From: Methanobrevibacter arboriphilus JCM 13429 = DSM 1125
GTDB taxonomy: Archaea; Methanobacteriota; Methanobacteria; Methanobacteriales; Methanobacteriaceae
Length of the DNA: 64,000 nt
Assembly (NCBI RefSeq): GCF_002072215.1
Contig: NZ_JXMW01000003.1
Span: forward strand, 218,749 to 282,748
Direction: 5' to 3'
Both the position numbers and the translations under genes were made by a program. Numbering within the stretch: position 1 is the first letter of the stretch; each line of letters opens with the position of its first letter. The notes under the pieces are model-generated. The model made no database searches and was not told the origin of the DNA. It was given only the letters and a program-made list of their open reading frames with translations. Shown here one piece after another: positions 58,389 through 64,000 of the stretch.

Positions 58389-59522
58389 ATGACAGAAGAT
58401 AAAAGACCAATAAAGCAGGAAATAATTGAAACCGAGGTTGCAATGGGAACTGTCCACCCTGCTGCATTGGAACCATATAGGGTCCGACTTTTTGTTGAAG
58501 ATGAAATTGTAAGGGATGCTGAGATTACTATTGGTGTTAATCATAGAGGAATTGAAAGAATAATGGAAGGACTACCTGTTGAAAAAGCAAATGCCCTTAC
58601 AGAAAAAGTATGTGGAATCTGTTCTAATGCTCATATATGGAACTCAGTTTTAACTGCAGAAAAAGGCCTTGGAATTGATGTTCCTGAGAGAGCTAATTAT
58701 ATTAGGATTATAGTCGAAGAACTTGAGAGATTACATAGTCATTGTCTTTATCTCGCTCATGGATGCGAAGTTTTAGGACATGAAACATTTTCAATGAGAG
58801 CTTTTTATCTTAGAGAAACAGTAATGGAATTACTTCGAATGATTGGGGGTAACCGTGTTCAATATGGAGCTTCTATAATTGGAGGAGTGAGACCAAGATG
58901 TGAACTCACTGAAATGAGAATTCAAAAGCTTGCTGAAGGTATGAACACTCTTGAAAAAGGAATATTAGATTTTGCTGATCGATTTGTTTCTGATCCTATT
59001 GTTATGAGTAGAATTGAAGGAATTGGGGTAATTACTCAAAAACAGGCAAAAGCCCTTGAAGTATCTGGTCCAACTCTTAGAGCTACTGGAATATCTCAAG
59101 ACCTTAGAGCTACTATGAAAGAATATGATGATTTTGATTTTAATATTGTAACTCAGGATGATGGGGATGTGAAATCCAATATATTAATGAGAGTTCTTGA
59201 AATTCCAGAAACAATTAATATCATACGTCAAGCTATAAAAAATCTTCCAAAAGGCCCTATTGTTAATAGATCTTGGGAAATGTTTGATTGTGATACAATA
59301 AAAAGCTATATCGAAGTTCCAAGAGGAACCTTATATCATTCTTATGCAATTGAAGATGGTCGGGTAAGAGGAAGTATAATTAGAACTCCTTCAATGTCTA
59401 ACATTGGAGCTATGCAAACTGCCTGTATTGGCGATCATGTTACTGATGCACAACTCTGTATAGTTCAGTGTGACCCATGTTTTACTTGTACTGACAGAGC
59501 TATTAAAATAATTAAGATTTAA
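58389..59522 (+). CDS. ehbN: Energy-converting hydrogenase B large subunit (N)
   Basis: Catalytic [NiFe] subunit of 377 residues, NuoD-related. Both nickel-binding cysteine pairs are present: [11 protein letters not shown] (about residue 75) and [12 protein letters not shown] at the C-terminus. [12 protein letters not shown] and [13 protein letters not shown] are the family N-terminal motifs, and [10 protein letters not shown] and [16 protein letters not shown] the central ones. There is no long C-terminal extension to be cleaved after the last Cys. It should bind H2 and pass electrons through EhbM. Confidence 0.95.
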   Translation: MTEDKRPIKQEIIETEVAMGTVHPAALEPYRVRLFVEDEIVRDAEITIGVNHRGIERIMEGLPVEKANALTEKVCGICSNAHIWNSVLTAEKGLGIDVPERANYIRIIVEELERLHSHCLYLAHGCEVLGHETFSMRAFYLRETVMELLRMIGGNRVQYGASIIGGVRPRCELTEMRIQKLAEGMNTLEKGILDFADRFVSDPIVMSRIEGIGVITQKQAKALEVSGPTLRATGISQDLRATMKEYDDFDFNIVTQDDGDVKSNILMRVLEIPETINIIRQAIKNLPKGPIVNRSWEMFDCDTIKSYIEVPRGTLYHSYAIEDGRVRGSIIRTPSMSNIGAMQTACIGDHVTDAQLCIVQCDPCFTCTDRAIKIIKI

Positions 59523-59649
59523 ATCATAATTAATAAATTTCATAATATAAATTAAATTTAAAAACTAAAATTAAATAAGTTATAAGCTAGATTTAAATAA
59601 ACTATAATTTAAACAAACTATACAACTATACAAATTAAGAGGAAATAAA

Positions 59650-60648
59650 ATGTCAAATATCACAATTATATATTCAATTTTAGCAGTGATTGGTACATTA
59701 GTTCTAGCCCTGATTGTGGGAACTTTTCTTCCTGGAATTGAAAGAAAATATATTCAGGCGAGAATCCAACAAAGAATAGGGCCTCCTGTCACTAGTCCCG
59801 GGATTATGGCTCCTATAAAATTTTTCTTTAAGGAAAATATATCTCCGAATTCACCAGTACCAACCCTTTACAAATCGTTACCTATTGTTTCTTTTATTGT
59901 GGTAATTTTAATATTGTTGGCTTTAACTCCTCAAATGTATTTTTTTGGAGCATTAGCTAGTATTATTGCTATCGTTGGATTTTTGAAAGTAGAAGAAGTT
60001 GCTTATGTATTAATGGGATCTCTTTCTAAATCTGTAATGTCTCTCGGACTTCCATTTCCAGATATTGTTAAAGGAGCATCTCATCCAAATGTTCAAAGAT
60101 CTTATCTTGAAGATTTAAGCTCAAATAGAGCATTTCGTATGATTGCTTTTGGTTCATTCCCGTTATATCTATCAATATTTATACCTGTAGCTATAACTGG
60201 TAGCATATTCCTTGGAGATATTGTGGCTTATCAACAAGTTCATGGTCCATTCTTATTTACAGTAGCTGGAGTTATTGGGACTATAGTTTTCTTCATTGGT
60301 TATATGATTCTTTTAAATGAATATCCTTTCAATATTTTAAAAGCTAAAGCTGATGTTATTGAAGGTCCTTATATGGAATATGCTTCAAAATATAGGTCTT
60401 TTGTTTATATTACAAGAGGATTTTTAATGTTTACTTTAGGAGCCTTATTTTCAGTTTTATTCATTGGACTTCCACCTAATATATTTTCTTGGGGGATTTT
60501 GGTAAATATTCTTGTTGCAGTTATTTTCCCAGTAATAATGGGTATAATGAGTGCATTTTCTCCAGTATTTACTTATAGGCAGTTCTATCCAGTTGTAATT
60601 GCATCATCTCTTTTAGGAGTTTTAGCTATCGCTATTGGATTATTATAG
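59650..60648 (+). CDS. ehbO: Energy-converting hydrogenase B subunit O (NuoH-like)
   Basis: A 332-residue NuoH/EchB-type membrane subunit with about eight helices, linking hydrogenase and ion-pumping modules. [23 protein letters not shown] is the NuoH N-terminal motif; [25 protein letters not shown] contains the acidic loop between helices typical of this subunit. GAGGAAATAAA precedes ATG. Confidence 0.93.
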   Translation: MSNITIIYSILAVIGTLVLALIVGTFLPGIERKYIQARIQQRIGPPVTSPGIMAPIKFFFKENISPNSPVPTLYKSLPIVSFIVVILILLALTPQMYFFGALASIIAIVGFLKVEEVAYVLMGSLSKSVMSLGLPFPDIVKGASHPNVQRSYLEDLSSNRAFRMIAFGSFPLYLSIFIPVAITGSIFLGDIVAYQQVHGPFLFTVAGVIGTIVFFIGYMILLNEYPFNILKAKADVIEGPYMEYASKYRSFVYITRGFLMFTLGALFSVLFIGLPPNIFSWGILVNILVAVIFPVIMGIMSAFSPVFTYRQFYPVVIASSLLGVLAIAIGLL

Positions 60649-60674
60649 TAATTATCATTGCTTTAATTATTAAA

Positions 60675-60730
60675 TAGATAGTTATCCAAAGATACTATAT
60701 TATTTTAATTCTTAAATAGATAACTATCTA
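60675..60730. repeat. 12-bp inverted repeat between ehbO and ehbP
   Basis: TAGATAGTTATC (60675-60686) and GATAACTATCTA (60719-60730) are perfect complements around a 32-base loop; an RNA hairpin may affect processing or expression of the downstream genes. Confidence 0.6.
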
Positions 60731-60880
60731 AAATAGAAAGACATTATTTCAAATATCTAGATATTGTTTCAAATAGATATTAATATAAATAATAATAAAT
60801 ATAAAAATTTATAATATTTATAAAAGTTAAAGTTAATATTATATAAATTAATTATATAAGTTAATATTTCGGTGATTTTA

Positions 60881-61141
60881 TTGAAATTTGTAGTTAGAGC
60901 TCATCATATTGTAAGCCTTGGTGGATATATTGTTGAGCGAAATTTTCCATATAGAAATATTATTCTAGTTAATAAATCTGATGAACCTATTAAGGTTGAA
61001 ATCCCTGTTTTTAATGAAAAATGGATTGATGAGCATAGGGATTTAGGTTTAGAGGTTATACCTGTTGGTGAAGGAGATAGTTTTCTATCTTTGTTTAGAA
61101 AAGCTAAAGCTGATTTAGAATTAGTAAAATTAGAAAATTAA
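60881..61141 (+). CDS. ehbP: Energy-converting hydrogenase B subunit P, TTG start
   Basis: An 86-residue soluble protein ([20 protein letters not shown], then [10 protein letters not shown] and [16 protein letters not shown]) in the ehbP position. The role in the complex is unknown. GGTGATTTTA precedes TTG at 60881; GTG at 60872 lies inside the ribosome binding site and is not the start. Confidence 0.82.
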   Translation: MKFVVRAHHIVSLGGYIVERNFPYRNIILVNKSDEPIKVEIPVFNEKWIDEHRDLGLEVIPVGEGDSFLSLFRKAKADLELVKLEN

Positions 61142-61420
61142 GATTTAAAATGTTTTATATCGAGTAATATTATATCTAATAATAATATATCTAATATTAT
61201 TTTATATCTAATAATATATCCAATATTATTTTATATATATACATTATATATCTAAAATTAATCATATCATGTCTAAAACATATTATGTCTATTAAATTTT
61301 ATTTCTAGTTTTATAATTTGAAAAAGTTTTTATTTTTAATTTTTTAGTTTTCTATTATTAATTTATTATATCAGATTTATTTATGCTGTTAATTTTTATT
61401 TTATTCATTCAGGTGTTTAA
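61142..61420. other. AT-rich spacer between ehbP and ehbQ
   Basis: ATATCTAATAATATATCNAATATTATTTTATAT units recur three times (61157-61232), followed by CATATCATGTCTAAAACATATTATGTCTA. No gene. Confidence 0.5.
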
Positions 61421-62077
61421 ATGCCAAACACTGCGATAACAATTAAAAGTCTTGAAAAAAAAGGAGTTTTAGATGAAATAACTAATATAATTTCATCTTA
61501 TGGTGCAAATATCAGCTATACTCATCTATTTATTGAAAAAAACAATTTAGGATCAATTAATCTGGAACTTGAAAGTATCAATAACCTTGAACAATTAATC
61601 GAGGATATAAAATCTATTGATTCAGTTCAATCTGTTGAAGTTCATAGTTCTCTTAATGATATTTATGGTAAGAGGATTATAATATTTGGTGGTGGTGCTC
61701 AAGTGTCTCAAGTAGCAATGGGAGCTATAACTGAAGCAGATAGACATAATATACGAGGAGAAAGAATAAGTATTGATACAATCCCTTTAGTTGGTGAAGA
61801 TGATATTGCAGAGGCAGTTGAAGCTTTATCTAGACTTCCAAGAGTAAGTGCATTGGTGTTGGCAGGATCTTTAATGGGGGGCAAAATAGCTGAATCAATA
61901 TCAAATGTAAAGTCTGAGCATGATTTGGTTGTTATAAGTTTAAATATGCCTGGTGGTGTTACTGAAATAGCAGACATTGTAATATCTGATCCTATACAAG
62001 CAGGAGTAATGGCCGTTATGGCAATAGCTGATACTGCTATTTTTGATATTAAAAAATTGAAAAAAAATAAGTTTTAA
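61421..62077 (+). CDS. ehbQ: EhbQ, ACT-domain protein
   Basis: A 218-residue protein: an N-terminal ACT-like domain (residues 1-80, [20 protein letters not shown]) and a C-terminal Rossmann-like domain ([20 protein letters not shown]). The second domain includes [14 protein letters not shown] and [16 protein letters not shown]. It is the last gene of the cluster in the order described for Methanothermobacter. Its role as a regulator or assembly factor is inferred. CAGGTGTTTAA precedes ATG. Confidence 0.85.
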   Translation: MPNTAITIKSLEKKGVLDEITNIISSYGANISYTHLFIEKNNLGSINLELESINNLEQLIEDIKSIDSVQSVEVHSSLNDIYGKRIIIFGGGAQVSQVAMGAITEADRHNIRGERISIDTIPLVGEDDIAEAVEALSRLPRVSALVLAGSLMGGKIAESISNVKSEHDLVVISLNMPGGVTEIADIVISDPIQAGVMAVMAIADTAIFDIKKLKKNKF

Positions 62078-62277
62078 ATGTTTTCACATATTTTAGATAA
62101 TTATAATTCTTTTTAAAATATTTAAAATAGAAGTAATACTAGTAAATAAAATAATACTAGTAAATAATCATTGAAATTTATGGATATTTATTAATATTTA
62201 TTAGTATTTATTAATACTTATTATATTTGTTAATACTTATTATATTGTTAATTTTTTAAAAAAGAGTTATAATATAT

Positions 62278-62568
62278 TTAACTCATTTCTATAGCTCTTA
62301 TTAATCTACTAGCATCATTTTTTATTTCAGGGTTTTTGATTTTTCCACTTTCTCTTATTTTAAGAGCTAGAGTTAAGACTTTAGAAACATCCTGTGGTTT
62401 TAAATTTTCTACCATTTCTAAGTAAGTTTCACTTTCTTCTTCACTTATACCTAACTCTTCTTTACATTCGTCTAAATCTACTAAAACAGCTCTACAGTTA
62501 GCCATTAAATCGTTGTCATCATAGAAGTCACATGATTCACATTTTTTTATTAATTCTTTGTCATTCAT
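62278..62568 (-). CDS. Small conserved-looking protein with N-terminal Cys cluster
   Basis: A 96-residue acidic helical protein. The N-terminus KKCESCDFYDDNDLMANCRA has three cysteines (CxxC plus one 15 residues later) that might bind metal. The rest is helical with many Glu. GGTGAAAAA precedes ATG. I do not recognise a named family. It faces ehbQ and follows the Cas4-like gene on the same strand with about 185 bases between. Confidence 0.7.
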   Translation of the reverse strand: MNDKELIKKCESCDFYDDNDLMANCRAVLVDLDECKEELGISEEESETYLEMVENLKPQDVSKVLTLALKIRESGKIKNPEIKNDASRLIRAIEMS

Positions 62569-62753
62569 TTTTTCACCTATATTATTAATTCATAAGTTTG
62601 TAATTATATTTTACATATATATTTTCAAGTACTTATTATTTAGTATTTTATTTCGACTTTTTATTATAATTACTTTTATTATAATTATAAAAATTTTTTA
62701 TTTTTAATTAATTATTTCCTTTGTTTTCTAAGATATCTTAGTAATTTTAAAAT

Positions 62754-63854
62754 TCACTTAAAATCTACCTCTTGATTACATATTAAATTATAAACACACT
62801 TATGACATTTTTTATTATCTTTTTTAATTTCAGGCATTATTTCATTGGTTATAATATCATCGATTTCATTTAAAATTCTAAAAAAACTTTTTCTTAAGTT
62901 TGCATCCATCACAACAACTCTTCTCTCTCCTAACTTTAAATAATCCACAAATCCTACAAATACTTCGGTATCAAATTCATTTTCTATTAATAATGCAGCT
63001 GCAATTAATTCTATTGCATCTCCATCCCAAACTCCTTTCAAAGGTGGATTAGATGATTTTATACTCATTGGAAAATATTTTCCATCAATTATTTCAATTT
63101 TATCGCATGTCCCAACAATATCTAATTGTGTATCTCTCATTAGATAACTATACATGGCTGTTGGAAAGAATAATTCTGCAATTTGGCTTCCATCCTTTTG
63201 ATTTAATAAGATAGCTTTTTTTGTTTTTAAAGATAGTATTTTTAAATTATAATAAATTTCTGTTTTTAGATTTATTTTAATTTCTTGTATTCTATCTATT
63301 CTTTCAATTTCTTCCTCTATTGTTTTGATATCATAATTTTCTTTTAAATTATCATTATTATTAGAATTATCATTAGAATTATTAATGGACTTATTATTAT
63401 AAATATCATTAGCACTATTAGTAGTATTGTTATTAGAATCATGAGAATTATTATTAAAACTATTAATACTATTGGTAGGATCATTATTAGAATTATTTAA
63501 ATTTTTAGTGTATTTTTCGCTTTTTAATTTATCTAAACTTGTTTCTTCTTTATCATTGTTCAAATCATTATTAAATTTGTTTATATTATTTTTTTCTTCT
63601 ATTTTAACTAATGCAGACAAAGAATTTTCTATATATTCTTCTATATTTTTATTTAAATTTTTTTCTATCTCTTCTAAGTCCATTTCCTTTGTTATTCTTT
63701 TTAAATTTCTTTGAAATAAATCATTTACATCAATTCTTAGTTCTTTCATTGTTTTATGTAAAAGAATGTCTTTTGATTCTTCACCTAATGTTTTTTCAAG
63801 ATATAGTTTCATTGGACAAAACATATAACTTTTTATTGAAGATATACTGATCAT
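62754..63854 (-). CDS. Stand-alone Cas4/RecB-like protein with Asn-rich insert
   Basis: A 366-residue protein of the Cas4 (DUF83) PD-(D/E)xK superfamily. The iron-sulfur cysteines are in place, one N-terminal (C13 in YMFCPMKLYLEK) and three C-terminal (C350, C353, C359). The nuclease core has D251 in GTCDKIE, but the following D/E-x-K motif reads S264-I-K266 in FPMSIKSSNPP, so the metal-binding acidic residue may be lost. Residues about 89-170 are an Asn/Ser-rich insert. No CRISPR array or other cas gene is in the window, so it may be a DNA-repair paralog. AGAGATTAAA precedes ATG. Confidence 0.8.
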   Translation of the reverse strand: MISISSIKSYMFCPMKLYLEKTLGEESKDILLHKTMKELRIDVNDLFQRNLKRITKEMDLEEIEKNLNKNIEEYIENSLSALVKIEEKNNINKFNNDLNNDKEETSLDKLKSEKYTKNLNNSNNDPTNSINSFNNNSHDSNNNTTNSANDIYNNKSINNSNDNSNNNDNLKENYDIKTIEEEIERIDRIQEIKINLKTEIYYNLKILSLKTKKAILLNQKDGSQIAELFFPTAMYSYLMRDTQLDIVGTCDKIEIIDGKYFPMSIKSSNPPLKGVWDGDAIELIAAALLIENEFDTEVFVGFVDYLKLGERRVVVMDANLRKSFFRILNEIDDIITNEIMPEIKKDNKKCHKCVYNLICNQEVDFK

Positions 63855-64000
63855 TTTAATCTCTCTTTTTAATTATCTATATAAAGTAATTTTTTAGCAA
63901 GTAGAACTTGATAAGTAAAAATTAGTTAGTAAAAATTAAACAATTATTACTCAACTAATATTATTTATTACTTAACTAATAGTATTACTATAAATTATTA

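Overview
The window looks like chromosome of a hydrogenotrophic methanogen of the Methanobacteriales, most likely Methanobrevibacter. It is extremely AT-rich, has long AT-only spacers, and uses ribosome binding sites of the GGTGAT or GGAG type. It carries formylmethanofuran dehydrogenase, F420-dependent formate dehydrogenase, energy-converting hydrogenase B (ehbA to ehbQ), coenzyme B biosynthesis genes, NrpR and an intron-containing elongator tRNA-Met. Species-level assignment is not possible from the sequence alone.

Layout. 0-4 kb: a BtuCD/FecCD-type ABC importer (permease and ATPase, no binding protein in view), then an FmdE-family gene preceded by a regular seven-copy repeat, then a small coiled-coil protein. 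4.9-10 kb: formate transporter fdhC and formate dehydrogenase fdhA-fdhB. 10.9-12.7 kb: molybdopterin genes mobB and moaA. 13.3-19.6 kb: the fwd operon in the order H-F-G-D-B-A-C, headed by a helix-turn-helix/ferredoxin protein with paired operators. 20-23.8 kb: two tandem unknown paralogs, then a modABC-type molybdate/tungstate transporter on the minus strand. Mo/W uptake, cofactor synthesis and three Mo/W enzyme loci are therefore grouped. 23.8-28.6 kb: an accessory region with gene remnants, a short Orc1/Cdc6-like ATPase, a hidden KTSC-domain gene, a 34-residue membrane protein, a cluster of TTTACA motifs that may be an origin, and an anchored surface protein. 28.9-34.3 kb: nrpR, glnA (with an NrpR-type operator) and an aldo/keto reductase. 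34.9 kb: tRNA-Met(CAT) with a 35-nt intron. 35.5-45.4 kb: an M14-like pseudoenzyme, S-adenosylhomocysteine hydrolase, a DUF2119-like protein, fen1, a DUF98 protein, aksD, aksA, a 44-residue zinc ribbon and argG. 45.4-47.3 kb: a long AT-rich gap holding a structured element and a DtxR-like palindrome. 47.3-49.4 kb: an intact paralog of the M14-like protein and a DUF457 membrane protein. 49.7-62.1 kb: the 17-gene ehb cluster. 62.3-63.9 kb: a small Cys-containing protein and a stand-alone Cas4-like protein.

Most notable observations: (1) four genes (mobB, KTSC, M14-like, DUF457) have a well-placed ribosome binding site in front of ATT where ATG is expected, and the KTSC gene has no conventional start codon at all; (2) an array of seven TGGTGTTAATA motifs spaced 20-21 bp (two helical turns) whose last copy supplies the start signals of the FmdE gene; (3) two TGTGT-N7-ACACA operators around the promoter of the fwd operon, next to a regulator-like HTH protein with two 4Fe-4S motifs; (4) a shared TTCATATCGGA motif at the promoters of modA and of the BtuCD-like importer; (5) an M14-like paralog that has lost three predicted active-site residues; (6) a mini-ORB-like site and CCTTTACA repeats near the Orc1/Cdc6-like gene. 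Positions of promoters and operators were read by eye and are inferences.
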